Positions 1-12,131 of a DNA stretch of 64,000 bases are shown piece by piece; position 1 is the stretch's first letter, and every line of letters starts with the position of its first letter. The position numbers and the translations under genes are program-made. Origin of the DNA: Nemophila menziesii (taxonomy: Eukaryota; Streptophyta; Magnoliopsida; Boraginales; Hydrophyllaceae); NCBI GenBank assembly GCA_029959085.1, contig JARWIR010000001.1:65038899-65102898 (forward strand), written 5' to 3'. The notes beneath the pieces were generated by a model. It was not told the origin of the DNA. It did not search any database and saw only the letters and a program-made list of their open reading frames with translations.

Positions 1-1862
1 GTTTAGTTCGACGTGTTAGCTCGATGATCATGTATGAACATCACCTCCCTGGCAATAAGAAAGTTTATTAATATTTGGTATGCGAAATTTTAATCCCTTA
101 CCTTTCACTCCCGTGAACTTCTCAGATCTATTCTTTCTAGTCATGGGTGGTCCCATCCAAGAGTTCTTGGGTGTGTGTGCGTCTTGTGGTAACTTGATTT
201 GATATATGCCATTACACTCCTCTGATAATCCATTCATCTTCTCAGTTTCTAACTTCATTTGTTAGAAAGATTGTCCTTCATGAATTTAAGATATTTTGCC
301 ATTCTTTTGAGAGCTTCTACAAACGGGATGTTAGTATCTAACTTCTTCGCCATGTCAAGGAACTTCTTGAATTCTTCTTCATTGTTCTTGTTTTTGACAC
401 GTGATGGGAATGGTGGAGGAGGACGTGTATTGTTTACCACTGAGCTCTCTTTCTTTTCTGGTGTCTTCTCTGGGACACTCTTCGGTTCAAGTACCTCTTC
501 TAACTTATCTTTAATTGTTTCTTTAACCACTTTTTCAGAGATAGAGGATGGTTCTGTTTCTTCTACTCTAGGCGGAGGTAATTGTTTTCCACTTCTTAAT
601 TCAACCGCATGACAAGCATCATCTTCGGGGGCAATAGTATCACTTGGGAGTTTCTCTTTTGACCTGTTTAGTAATGTACTCGTCATATGTGACAGTGTAT
701 GCTCGAGATTTTTGAGTACCTTGGATTGGGTCTGGAGTCTTTGCTGGCTCATCTTCATATTTTCTTCAACTAGTTTCATCATCTAGCAATACTTGAATCC
801 AAACTCGAAGGTTGATCTTGTGTAGCTTGTTGCATTGAATATTGAGGTGGTTCTTGATAAGCTTCTGTATTGTGCTTCTTGATAGATAGGTTGTGGTGGA
901 TAGTACGATTGAGGTCGAGGTTGATTATAAGTCTCTTGATTTCCGACCCAATTTTGATTCTGTGGGGACTGATAATTAGCGTAATTTCCTTGAGGATGAT
1001 GATAACCATTAGGATAATGATTTCTTTGATAAGATACGAAGGAAATCGAAGCTGGATTATTCATACACTTCTCCCATGAATGATTCCTTGCTCCACAACC
1101 AGGTAATGAAGGTAAAGTATGTACTAGATTTACTTGAGCTATTGTTCGCGCTTGTTCTCGTAATTCCTTGAGTTGTTGGTTTAATTCTTTGAGCCTTAGA
1201 TATTATGAGGTCTCTTCTTGTTTTTCTAATTCAAACGGCCAACTTCTCTCGGCATCAATAACTCTTTCCATAATAATATTAGCTTCTTCAAGATCTAATA
1301 ATACGAAACTTCCATCTACTAACAAATCTGCTCTTGCCCTAGACTTGCTGTTGAGTCCTCCATAGAACGTGGTTAAATGATATTCGGGCGAGGAGACATG
1401 GAATGGACACCTCACTTTCTTCTCGTTAAAACGTAACCGTGCTTCCCCAATACTTTCCCCTTGTTCTTGCATAAATTGTTCAAACTCCAACATATCTTTT
1501 AAACGTCTACTAACCGGATAGTACCAGTCTAGGAATCTGGCTTGGAGTTTATCCCAATCTTAAATAACATTGGGGTGTTGTGAATCGTACCAGTTGCTTG
1601 CACTTCCGGTGAAAAATAACTGGAACATAATGTAATACATGTGCTCCTTTGTAACGCTCTGATGATATAAGCGTCACAGATCTGCATAAATTTCTGAACA
1701 TACCGGACCGGATCTTGTTGTGCAGGACCACCCATGACTCGCAAATTGCGCTGTCATGCCTGGATCTGGTAGAAATTTAGTGGCTTGGATTTCTGGAGTG
1801 TGGATTCCTCTTGGTTTCACTCTGGATGAGATGGGAAGATCAAGTTTCCTTGGGCTTTCCAT
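1..1862 (-). pseudogene. Athila-like gag remnant of element A (runs off left edge)
   Basis: Decayed Gag reading leftward from an ATG at 1862-1860 (MESPRKLDLP). It continues through QDPVRYVQKFMQICDAYI (about 1744-1640), the core block around FMQEQGESIGEARLRF and FYGGL (1493-1203), and a zinc-knuckle remnant CGARNHSWEKC near 1105-1070 whose first Cys is lost. After that come a Gln/Tyr/Pro-rich stretch, RSGKQLPPPR, and the conserved block PPPPFPSRVK...FVEAL. The last part (258-28) ends with KGKGLKFRIPNINKL. At least three frame changes (near 1720, 890 and 255) and a TAG at 783-785 break it. No protease motif (DLG) lies between the EECN block and the C-terminal KFRIPN block, where B, F and G have it, so the ORF is gag-only by deletion. 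Family membership is clear from motif order; function is lost. Confidence 0.85.
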
Positions 1863-1954
1863 CTGTAAAACCTGTAAAGACAAAACTAAAAACAAAAGCA
1901 TAAAATAGAACTAACTTAAATAAAGCACTAAATAAATGCACAAGAACAAACGAT
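1863..1954 (-). other. 5' leader of element A
   Basis: Untranslated leader between primer-binding site and gag ATG. On the minus strand it is T-rich and ends with polypyrimidine runs followed by CAG just before the ATG (TTGTCTTTACAG, then TTTTACAG). The same layout recurs upstream of gag in B, D, H and I. Confidence 0.5.
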
Positions 1955-1976
1955 GTAGTCCCCGGCAGCGGCGCCA
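1955..1976 (-). other. Primer-binding site of element A (tRNA-Asp type)
   Basis: The minus strand reads TGGCGCCGCTGCCGGGGA. It differs at one of 18 bases from the complement of the 3' end of plant tRNA-Asp(GTC), which ends CCCCGGCAACGGCGCCA. It lies 6 bases (AGTTTT) inside the LTR, as in the other elements here. This fixes the element orientation and the inner LTR edge. Confidence 0.9.
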
Positions 1977-1982
1977 AAAACT

Positions 1983-3551
1983 TGGTGTCGACTAGCGTGT
2001 GATAAAATATGATATAAATAAGTGCGAAAATAGACACCCTAGTCTAGCACGGTCTTGCAAGTATACAGGACGTATGCAAGTTTTAATGATAAATAAGATT
2101 CGTTCCTCAGAGACTATGAAAGTTAGAGAGAACTTATGCAATTTATCAAGTGCAAAAAAGAAAGCTAGAACAGACAATACGCAAATAAAGAAAAGACAAG
2201 TAGAGTTTTAGTTTGGTTTTGAATATGAAAATTAAACTAATAAATTAAAGAAAGAAAATTAAATAAATATAAGAAGATAGTATGAGAGTTTAGCTCGAGA
2301 AGAAAGTAATCCCCACTAGCTTTGTTTATTCTAAACATGTAAGGGTGAATTATGTAAAATTGCAATAATCAAGATTCTAAATTCCTCCCTATCCCTGGAG
2401 AGCGAACTAGGGCGGAGACCTCACAATCACGAGGGGACTCAAATAGGGTTATCCTGCGCCACCAGGGTCCTAGGTGTAGTCTGACCTACTAATGATGATT
2501 GGTGATTAAAATAAACTTTAATGATTAACTAATTAGGCAAATCTTGACAGGATTAATTCCATATGCTATATGTTTATGTGGTGTTTCAATAATTAGACAC
2601 CCCTTCCGGGTGACCATCTAACTACTATTAAGGTAAAACTATACATCTGCAACTGCAAGGAAAACGGACAATAAATCAAAGCACATAAAACAGAGAATAA
2701 GACATAAATTCAATTTAAATACGATGGTATCGCAAATTAGATAGAAGTTTAAACAAGTCTAGGGTTCATACATATATGCTAAATCTCAAGCTAAAAGTAA
2801 GTTAGTTCATACTAGTAGAAGAAAAGAAAACAATTACAAATCTGAAGTCTTGTGAAGACATGATATGGTGTTCAGCTCCTTCCAGACTTCTCTTCTCTTG
2901 ATGTAGGCTTCTTCCTGACTTAAGGATTCACCAAGGATGTTTTTCTACTGATTAGAGGGTGTATTTATAGGGTGTAGGAGACCCTAAAACGTTTTTTTGG
3001 AGTGGAAGAAAAGCATTGAACTTCTAGCCCAACTCAAATTCGTAACCCTAAAATATAGGAAAAGTAATAAACTGTTTGTGTTTTGTTTTGGCCGTAACCT
3101 CTTCATTTCAACTCCGTTGGATGCGTTCTTTATATCGAAACTGATCGTCTCGGAAATCTCTATCACTTTTCTCGAACCATTATTCCCAATTCCTATCCGG
3201 TTTTGAGTTATGATTACTTTTATGGACGTGGCTGGTGAAATTCAGATTTATTTGACAACTTTATCTTTTCATACTTATCCTTTACTTCTTTTATCTCCAA
3301 TTTCCATGCATATCCTCTTTCCTTTATCTCTTTGAATTGATTTGGCATCTAATTAATTTCCATATATCTTTAAAGCTTCACACTAAGTAAACAAATTAAA
3401 ACCAATATAATCTAAAAATAATAAATAATCAAATCAAGACAAGAAATAGGAAATTGTAATAAATCATGTGAAAATCGACATATAACCTAATAAATACACC
3501 TAAAATGATGTCTCCAAGCTAGAGTAATTCATCACAAATAAGGAGACATCA
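1983..3551 (-). repeat. 5' LTR of element A (Athila-like)
   Basis: LTR of about 1569 bp. On the minus strand it starts TGATGTCTCC at 3551 and ends CACCA at 1983, next to the spacer and PBS. Its first 46 bases form a 10-bp perfect inverted repeat (TGATGTCTCC / GGAGACATCA) enclosing TTTGTGAT. Its end carries TTTTATCACACG. The internal layout is like the LTRs of H and B, and the sequence is closer to H. The partner LTR lies outside the window. Confidence 0.85.
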
Positions 3552-4580
3552 GCCCACAACACCAAAAACGTAATTTGACCTTTATATATAAGTTTTTATT
3601 ATTATGAAAGAGTCCTTAGTCAGATAGAAGTCATATTATTCATCAGAGAGAAAAGGAGAACGCTTGAAGGAAAATAAATAGAAGTTGGAGCCCTGCTATA
3701 CAACTTCTACACCATTTCTTTCACCATTAATCTTAGGGTAAACTATATTATCATCTCCTCTTAAATATGATTCTTTTACTTTTACCATTTCATTTTATTG
3801 CTTTAATTATGAACTAATTCCCAATTAGCTTGAGTTGCTTTTATGTATGAATCTTGATATGACGACTATTTATAATACATTTATTTATTTGAATTGGTTC
3901 TTTATATTTAGTTGCATATGAATTGAGTTTACTAATTATTTATATTCTAGTCAAATATAGACAACCCTTTAGTTCCCTATCACCTTGGCGGGGGGTTGGG
4001 AACAGAAATGATTCATATTCGTTCGGTATGCGCTAGTAATCCTTACAGGTTTGACTAGTTGGATAATCATATATGTTAAGTACTTTCTAGTGCTGACCTT
4101 TTGCGTAGAACAACCTCACCTGAGTACTCTAGTAATTTTTAACCAACCTTCTAAGCTACCTTGGTGGGAGTTAGAAGGAAGATAGAATCCCGATTAACGA
4201 GAATTGCCCAAATTCACCCTCATAACTAAAATTAATCATTGTCACGCTAGGGCATTACTTATAACTTGAGCTATACTTTCATATCGTTTCTTCGTATTTT
4301 AGTTGCTTATTTAGTTTAATCATAAATTAGTTTAATTTATTGCATTTAGTCTTTTAGTCTAAAAAAAAAAAGATATTTCTATTTATTTTAGTCTTTTAGT
4401 ATTAACAACTAAATCATCTACATTGCTTGAAAACACGTTTGTGAAACATAGTTCATGTGGAGACGATAACTCTTAAATACTTACTTTTATTACATGTCAA
4501 TTATCCATATATTTACAGTCAGTTAGCTCTCTCGAGGTGTGAATTAGTTAGGTTATTTTATCATACCTTGGGAGACGACA
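3552..4580 (+). repeat. LTR of element D, 5'-truncated
   Basis: Plus-strand LTR remainder directly abutting the end of LTR A, which suggests A inserted into or beside it. Identity comes from similarity to LTR I on the opposite strand at 60623-61290: the blocks around TTTAGTTCCCTA, the GAGTACTC region and the terminal TTATTTTATCATACCTTGGGAGA all align in order. It ends GACGACA at 4580, followed by AGTTT and a damaged PBS beginning TGGCG. Confidence 0.7.
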
Positions 4581-4585
4581 AGTTT

Positions 4586-4778
4586 TGGCGTTTTTTCTAA
4601 GGAATATTTTGTTAATTATTGTGTATTTGTTTAGTGTAGTAGAGTTAGTTGTTTTCTGTTGTATTCTTGTTTTTTTGTCTCTTTTTCAGATTCTTACGTG
4701 TGGCGTATGCTCTTAGATCTTGAGAAGTTACTTCGAGCTCAATAAATTCGAGAAAGAGATAGAAAGAAGCAAGAAGAT
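4586..4778 (+). other. Damaged PBS and leader of element D
   Basis: TGGCGTTTTTTCTAAGGA replaces the tRNA-Asp complement seen elsewhere. The following leader has a polypyrimidine run ending TCTCTTTTTCAG at about 4678-4690, a 3' splice-acceptor-like sequence also seen before gag in A, B, H and I. Confidence 0.45.
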
Positions 4779-5090
4779 ATGACGAATGTTAATGCGCCAT
4801 TGAATGTAGATGTTAATTATAATCTAATCCTAAGAGTAGAGGTTGTACCACCACCAGTGGCAGAACAAGTCAATCAAAATAAAAAATCCCCAGGAGGTCA
4901 ACCACCATTAGGAGGTGATGGAGGAGTTCTACCTAACATTCCAAACAATCTGTGTAAAGCACAAGGTCTTCCTAGTCAAGAAGGCCAATTTTGAGTTCAA
5001 CCATTAAAGATTCGCCATCCAATTATTCAACCTTCTCGATTTAAGCTCGATCAAGGCATGTTGATAAAATTGGTCAAATATAGAAAGACG
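4779..5090 (+). pseudogene. N-terminal gag fragment of element D
   Basis: ORF from ATG 4779 to a TGA at about 4992. It encodes MTNVNAPLNVD, then VVPPPVAEQVNQN and GGVLPNIP. The fragment at 60426-60208 (element I) has the equivalent sequence (MENVNGTLNVD, FVPPPGSKEVNQNQ, GGVPPNIP), so this is the Gag N-terminus of that family. Shifting frame after the TGA continues with FEFQPLKIRHPIIQP before the similarity stops near 5090. The rest of the element is missing. Confidence 0.6.
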
Positions 5091-5589
5091 TAATTAGACA
5101 TATTCATGCACATGATAAATGTGAATGTATGATGAAAATTATATTTAAGATGGACAAAATTTGCCCAAAAATTTCTTAAAGAATTTCATGGACGTCTTGT
5201 GATAAAATAATTAAGAAATGTGTATTCATTCGATACAAACATTTATATGAACATCCTCAAAGACTAAAATCGTTTATATATAAATCCCAGGATATAATAT
5301 TAATTTTTTTGTGTAAATGAAAATGTCATTATTTATTATGACGGTCCTAGATATTTTCATGTAATGTGTCTTATATATTTGTGTGATATAATTTGAATAT
5401 ATTTTTATATATTATTAGTTTCATGCATATTTATTAGTCAAAAATACACCTAATTGTTACTTAAATTCATATACATATATTTATATTCCGTGTATATTTA
5501 CAATTGTACATGATAACATAACTATATATATACTTAATTTGGATTATGGGTAGATCTTGAAGATCAATATAAGATTTCAAACTAAAGAT
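5091..5589. other. Unassigned AT-rich stretch
   Basis: Very AT-rich DNA with no ORF worth naming and no recognisable LTR edge. It may be further decayed retrotransposon, but I cannot show that. Confidence 0.4.
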
Positions 5590-5990
5590 CAACATTGATA
5601 TGCTCATATGAGGGGAAGATAAATATGTACCATATTCTTTTTTCTTTTATCAATATTTTGTTCTACATGGGTTTTCTGAGAAGTTTTTGAAGGAGATAAA
5701 TCAAAGCATATAAGGATATTATTCTTTCACTAAATTTTTGTCTCAATTGGTTTTTCTATCAACGTTTTGATGAGACATATTTTTAAAGATTGAGTATCCA
5801 ATTGGTAATGTTATAAAGTATTTGGTGTGGATGTTTATCCTTAGTTCATAGACTTGTAATCAAGCTATTAAGTTTAAGAGAAAACTCTATGTGAGTTTAC
5901 TCTCTATATGTAAGACAATATACTTACCTATCTTATTCTCGATTTCTTTTACTTTTTTTCACAATATTATTCTGATCTTTTATAATTGTT
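5590..5990 (+). repeat. Copia 3'-end remnant (3' untranslated repeat plus LTR piece)
   Basis: A GAGGGGAAGAT tract (Copia PPT-like) is followed by two diverged copies of a unit containing TTCTTTT..TATCAATATTTTGTTCTACATGGGTTTTCTGAGAAG and ATTCTTTC..ACTAAATTTTTGTCTCAATTGGTTTTTC. This matches in layout the duplicated 3' block of the Copia element at 31921-32100 (CTTCGACCAAGTTTTTATCCCACTGGGTTTTTC). A possible LTR R-U5 segment (GTAATCAAGC...CTCTCTATATGTAAGACAA) follows. It is decayed, so the call is tentative. Confidence 0.35.
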
Positions 5991-6039
5991 TTCAAATAAT
6001 CTAACAAATTTCTTCAAATAAAAAACTTATAATGTACCT

Positions 6040-6600
6040 AATGGGTCTTGAAAACCCCTGCTCAAGACCCGAGCACCCCTATCCAATTTACTCTTCTTAC
6101 TAAAGGTCAAGTATAAAATTTAAACCTATAACCCTACTTTCCCACTAGCCATTATACGATTTTATCCACTATATATACTAATTAAATAAACATAAATCAC
6201 GATTTACATCTACAAACCCTAAAGCACTCTCTCCCATCCCTCATGTCTTTTCTCTCCATCCTAGCCCACCAAAAATGGTTACTCACAATCGCACACTCCC
6301 CTTTGGTGGCCATTAATGGTGTTCAAAACTTTAGATATGAAGTGGGGTTCGAAGCCATGTTAGCAGCCATTCTTTTTTGTGAGTTTTTTAGCACACAAAG
6401 AGGCAGCTTCAGTGTCTCACGACGGATAAATGGCGAGATCTGCTCCCTTATCCCTTTCTTTATTCGCATATCTCATGGTTCTCATATCTCCTTCAATGGA
6501 TTTGTTCGAAGCTCACATCTAGTTCCATGACAACATCAAAGTAGTGAAGCATGAGGAGCAGTAGAGGAGTGTTTTAAGCAATGTTAATTTTCAGTCATGG
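6040..6600. repeat. Dispersed repeat, copy 1 of 2
   Basis: Starts with GGGTCTTGAAAACCCCTGCTCAAGACC and includes CTCCCATCC..ACCAAAAATGGTTACTCA, later AGTAGTGAAG and TTTTCAG. The same blocks occur in the same order at about 9165-9690 with many changes. The 95-codon ORF at 6243-6530 matches no family I recognise and is not conserved in the second copy. The element type is unknown. Confidence 0.4.
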
Positions 6601-6609
6601 AAGATCCTT

Positions 6610-7165
6610 CGTTTTTGTGTTAATACTTAGTGATTTTGCGTACTCAAGTGATTTTGCGTTTACTACTCAGTAATTTTATGTAATACTCATTAATTCATTG
6701 TAGATATGTGATTTCATAATACTCAATAATTTTTGTGTTAATTCTCAATGATTTTGCGTTAATACTCAGTAATTTGTGTTTATACTCATTGATTTAGTGT
6801 TAATACTCAAAAAAATTAAATGATACTTAATATTTTTGCTGAGTACTCGGTGACTTTGTTGAGCACACTCATTAATTTGTTGGGCATACTGATTCCAGTT
6901 AATTAGTCCTAACATATTTTTATTGTTGAGTACTCAATGTTTTTATTGAGTATATTAATTGATATAATGAATACTTAGTAAATTAATGAATTTTCTTGGT
7001 TTCTTTTATCTAGTTTAAGTATATGAATTACTGAGTATGCTCAGTGAATTTACAGAGTACTTAATGAATTTATTGAGTACAAGTATTATTCTTTACCATA
7101 GTTGTTCTTCACTAATTTCATTAAGTATTCAGTGATTTCACTAAGTATCAGAACGGTTCTTTACC
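6610..7165. repeat. Degenerate minisatellite, about 20-21 bp unit
   Basis: More than a dozen imperfect copies of a unit close to TTAATACTCAGTGATTTTGCG. Early copies are cleaner (6620-6800). Later copies shift towards TTGAGTACTCAATG and ATTGAGTACTTAATGAATT. It is AT-rich with no coding sense. Confidence 0.6.
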
Positions 7166-9164
7166 AACCACCATGGATGTGCTTCACTTCTATGCTCGAT
7201 TTTTTTTGTTGAAACTGCCATGACTTCGTTCATCTACGAAGCTCACCTGAAACGAAGCTTTCATTAAAGGAGATCTCGAACAAAGCTTCATTATCTCGAA
7301 TGAAGTTTCCACGGAGGAATCACCATGCACCATGCAGACTTCAAATGAAATGGAGAAAGCAGCAAATCTCGAGTGCCATATATTAAGTTTTGTTCATTTT
7401 TGTAAAAGTGAAATGAGAGTTGGAAATGATTTTTTGTCCCTTTATATATTTTCAAAGGATATTTTTGTATTATAAAATTTCAAAGATTTTAAAGAAAAAA
7501 AAAACCAGTTGACTATAAAGATATCTACAATAGGGATGGCTAGGTCATTCACCCCTATAGAAAGATAAAATACAATTAATAATATTGCGAATAGCCACAC
7601 CATAAAAAGTATACAGTTGTATCAACCAAATAGGGGAGAAGGGAAGTGCAACGCACGATTGCAGTGTGGCAAGGTCGAGTGACCTTAAAATACTAAATCG
7701 TGAATATGTACTTTCTTCAAGCGACCAAAAAAAAAAAAAAATATGTACTTTCTTCCGCATCCATATACTTTCTTTTGTTCGAACGCATATATCATATTAT
7801 GCATCTAAAACTTGAATTAAATTATCGTAGAGGATGCTATATATCCATTTCTCTTCCACCACCGTAATCCTACAACCTTTAAATAATATCACCAAAATAA
7901 CAAATCAAATCATATCCCACGTACTCACGATTGCATCTGTTCTAGATTGCATTACAACTACAATCTTAGTAAAATAGTAGATCATGCATTTTCTTTCTTC
8001 CTCATCTCTACATGTTCCCTAATTATTTATATGTATTAGGTAATTAATGTCCAGATAATTTAATATTATTAATACCTTAATATGAAATTATATTAATCTT
8101 TTTTCATTTATTAAAAAGGAGACCATCTTTCTTACTTAATATCATACTAAATAATATTATTCCTACTTTATATCAAATTCTTGTATTATATTATAATTAC
8201 ATTTGCATTTGATACAAATAAATGGATTTGGTCTCGTGTTTAGGATCTAATGCTCAAATATATCGATGTTATGTGAATGAAACCAACCAATTTCTTGTGA
8301 AACACGAATTAGAGAATGTTGGAATAGTTTATCAAGGACACGAAGATGAAGTAAACCACTCAATCTTATCTTGTAACAACTAACATCACGTGTGACATCA
8401 TCTGCGATAATATAGGGCTGGTGTCAACTTTGAATAGGCATTAGAACACATGTGAAATTGCTAATATCTCAGGAAAACTTAATATAACTCCTAAATATTC
8501 CTATAAATAAATGGATGTTTTAAAGAATCAGTTTCGTGAAAAAAGTCGTGTCAATCGAAAAACTGAATGGAGAAGGGTTTGTGAAATCTCGATCAACCAG
8601 TTGTCGAAGAACACACAACTCAAATAGTTGTGGAACACTATGGATATCAACTGTTGAAAATTGTCAATATTCTTTTTTATAATTTGAACAATTGTGCAAT
8701 TCTATAGAGATCAAATTCGTAGGTCCGAGAATCTTTTTCTCCACAGTTCTCATCGTAAAAAGCTTGATTTCATCTCCGGCGAGGTATTATTATCAAAACC
8801 ACAACATCAATCATAACTCTTCTACGTTGACGAGCTACATGGTGATGATGGTGGTGTCAAGGAGACGAGGCGAGTTGTCTTCGTGCGCTATTAGAGAGAG
8901 ATAAATATTAAAATAAAAAATATATAGGTTAGAGTTAGTATTTTTTTTGTGGAGGTATGTTAGTCATTTGTTCCAATAAAATATAAATAACCTAGATAAA
9001 AATGTTAGATATTAGATGAAAATAAATAATAATAATTTGATAGTAAATAATATTGTTGACTCATTCGTATAATATTTTTCTAAAATTGTTTGGAAGAATA
9101 CGAGATAAAGTTAAAGAGTCTTGCTAAATTTACAAAAGAATCTTGTATATTTTAAGAGATTTTT
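7166..9164. other. Long region without a recognisable gene
   Basis: About 2 kb of AT-rich DNA. Short ORFs exist (for example 8692-8904) but show no family motif, codon structure or neighbouring signal. GGCTAGGTCATTCACCCCTA near 7530 and a GC-richer patch at 8770-8900 stand out mildly. I see nothing I can name. Confidence 0.4.
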
Positions 9165-9690
9165 ATTTAGGGGTTTTGGAGACCCTTGCTCAAGATCCAA
9201 GGACCACTATAGTTTTATATCTTCTCCAAACAAGTTTAAACCATTAAAATTAAATCAATATTCAAAAAACCTATTTTTTATCCCTCAAATGCCATTCTAT
9301 TTATTCTACATATACACCCATATAAATCACACTTTCCCACCAATAAATCTTATTAAACCTCTCTATAATCTCCCATTTCTTCACCCACCCTACTCACCTA
9401 GAAATGGTAACTCAGCAAATCTTGAGCTCTCTAATCCTTCATTTTCTCCAACAAGTTTCGAGCACACAAAGCCTTGGCGTGAGCAGTGCTCGAGAAAGTT
9501 TCATCTGTGAAGTTCTTGGCTTCCTTGACGTAACGTGAAAAGATTTGATCTACACATCTTTGCTAATGTTTCAAATCTTAATGTTTGAGATCCATGGAGC
9601 AACCATTAGCAATAACTTGTTGGCAATGAAGCATCCATAGAGTAGTGAAGTTTTCAGTTTGTGTTTTCGCATCATAAAAGAACAATAGCT
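9165..9690. repeat. Dispersed repeat, copy 2 of 2
   Basis: GGGGTTTTGGAGACCCTTGCTCAAGATCC, then CTCCCATTTCTTCACCC, CACCTAGAAATGGTAACTCA, AGTAGTGAAG and TTTTCAG. These blocks parallel copy 1 at 6040-6600 in order and spacing. No terminal repeats or target duplication could be fixed. The ORF at 9121-9510 is low-complexity and unlikely to be real. Confidence 0.4.
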
Positions 9691-10370
9691 TTGAGGTTGT
9701 TTCTCTAATGCTCGTGAAGTATTGAGTCTATTGGAGGAGAAGGTGCACATTCTTGGATTCGATATCTTGAAACACTACTCGTATCAAGTGTTGAGATATA
9801 ATTCAAAGAGGATCACCGAAGGAGAATTAGTGGTTGGACAATTATAGGGATGTCTCAAATAACGTGTTAAGATAAATGTAAACCGTGATACCCCAAGCCA
9901 AGGCTGAAGGACAAGATTTTGCGATGATGCAAATATAACACAAAGGGATAAGGATGAATTTGAACATGACAATCTTGAGCGAGAGAATGTTTAACAACCA
10001 TTGCAAGAGTGCCTAAGGGACACTTCCTCCTAATAGAAGAATAGAGTTACATAGATTTACAGAAGTAAGTAATTTAAGTATATATTGTACAATTAATCAT
10101 GAATGTGATAATTACGTGATTCAGATTTCTCCATTTTCACTCACTTGTATGATAATATTTTTAATAGTTGAACACTATAATTCTCTATACCCTTAATCAA
10201 AATTCCTATCTAAAATTTAGTAGAATAGATAGAGAATTAAGCTAAGGAACCCCCAGACATCAGAGGATCAAACCATGGTAGCACAAAAGTAATATAGTGG
10301 AATATAAATTACAATTGATAGTGTCGTAATCTACATATCCATTGATAGTGACTTTGTAAGAAATAACGAC
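9691..10370. other. Unassigned; probably decayed LTR of remnant J towards the right
   Basis: No coding signal. Because a tRNA-Asp-type PBS remnant follows directly at about 10391, the right part is probably the end of an old LTR, but no start could be placed. Confidence 0.3.
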
Positions 10371-10385
10371 CTTGCAAAGCACACA

Positions 10386-10412
10386 TCAATTTAACGTCGT
10401 TGTCGGGGACTA
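10386..10412 (+). other. Degenerate PBS of remnant J
   Basis: TCAATTTAACGTCGTTGTCGGGGACT keeps the 3' part of the family PBS (CGTTGCCGGGGACT) with substitutions, preceded by a run like the usual AGTTTT spacer. It marks an old plus-strand element into whose internal region element B later inserted. Confidence 0.5.
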
Positions 10413-10556
10413 GTTACCATCTTAGTAAGTTATCTTAATTTACTTTTTATTTTAGTTTTTCAAATTTTTGATTATTTTAGTATTTTTTTAAATTTTAATT
10501 AGTTGTTTTGTATGTATAAGGAAACTTTCAAAACAATCCAAAACGAACTAGTTAGG

Positions 10557-12131
10557 TGATCGCTCCTAGTGTGTGATAAAAATCAACACTAAAGAAGAGA
10601 AACGACTACCGCAAGTGTACGGGTCATCCAAGTAATAAATTAGTAAAAACGGGTTAATCGTCCCAATAGGGATTTATAGGTAAGAAAGATGTGTTTAAAC
10701 GATAAGTAGAACTAATTGCAGTACAAAATAAATAAAAGATGAATGGATTTTTGTTTGGTTTTTAAATTATAAAACTACTAGACACGAGAAAGTAAATTAA
10801 CTAAAATTAAAACAAAATAAAAATAAAGTAAGGACCAAAAGAGTAGACGCATATATGAGAAGTATACTTGAGTCTCGCTAGGGATTCACCTAAATTCACG
10901 TAATTAATGCTTTCTCTAAGGGTAGAACTGGTATTTCTATGTTAATCGGGACTTTACTATTTCCTAACTCCCGTCAGGGTAGACTTAGGAACTATCCCAT
11001 AGTATTACAAACCCTGTCAGGGGGATTATAAGCTACTTTCAGATGGTTAAGAACATTACCCAATTGGCTACGTGGTTAGTCAAGCCTGTCCGGATCAATG
11101 ACACATACCACGCGTTTATTATCTAGTTCAGTAATTAACACCCCCTTATGGATGTTCACCGCCACTAGCCACTAGTAAATAGCCTAATTACTATGACCTA
11201 TCTCCGATTAGCTATTTCATTGATAGTAAATATACGCAAAATAATAATAAGAATGAAAAACGCAATTCAAATTAAATTAGAAACTAATCCCAAATTGATA
11301 TACACTAATTAAATAAATTAGGGTTCATCCCATTACGCGATTCTCAGGTATAACAAATTTAGTTTATAATTAAATGAAAAAACAAAATAAAACTAATGAA
11401 ATACATGTTCCTAAATTAAAATGAAAAGAACCTAAAGGTTTGAATGATTTGGATGTTGTTGGACGAAGAATGTCTTCTCCAGCTTCTGCCTCTTCGCTTC
11501 CAAGTCTCCTTCTCTGCCTCTCTCTTAGAAATATAATATAAAATTAAACGTATGTGAAATGTGCTGATTAATGAGGTCTAAAGAGATTTTTATAGTTTCC
11601 AAAACGGATTAGGCCCATCAATGGGCTTAATTAAGTAATTAAGGGCCCAAATACGTAAAATAGGCCCATCTGATTTACACCACTTAGTAAAATAGGCATA
11701 ACGTTTGCATCGTAAGTTCAAATCACCTGATTCCACTTCACAAATTTTGCTAACTCAGAGGCACATCTTTTTCATTTGAACCACCAGGTCTGAATCTGCA
11801 CCATTTGGGCTTCGGAAGTGCTAGAAGTGACGACTTCCCAATTTCTCATGCTCCTCCTACTCTACTTAAGTGATGACTTTTGCTCTTTTAACGCTTCCTT
11901 TTGCTCTTGGACTTTAAATTTCACTTCTCCTCTTCATCTTAATACATCCTAGCATACATGTACCTAAGAAATTCACACTAAACAAGCAAATTAACCCACA
12001 AAAGCTCTAAAAGTAACAATAATACAGTGCATTATTGCGTACTAAGCCAATAAATCAACTAACTAAGTCCAATTTCTACCGAAAATGATGTCTCCTAAGG
12101 GTATTTATTTATCACAAAAAGGGAGACATCA
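10557..12131 (-). repeat. 3' LTR of element B
   Basis: On the minus strand it begins TGATGTCTCC at 12131 and ends GGAGCGATCA at 10557. It shares its ends with 17851-19366: TGATCGCTCCTAG at one side, and the GGGAGACATCA inverted-repeat tip at the other. Length is 1575 bp against 1516 bp in the partner, the difference coming from scattered indels. Confidence 0.9.

Noticed and set aside
259..612. 117-codon open frame on the plus strand
   Set aside because: Antisense shadow of the gag C-terminal region of element A.
6243..6530. 95-codon open frame
   Set aside because: No recognised domain and no conservation in the second repeat copy; likely chance.
9121..9510. 129-codon open frame
   Set aside because: Low-complexity, Phe/Pro/Asn-rich, no family motif, and the related repeat at 6040 does not conserve it.
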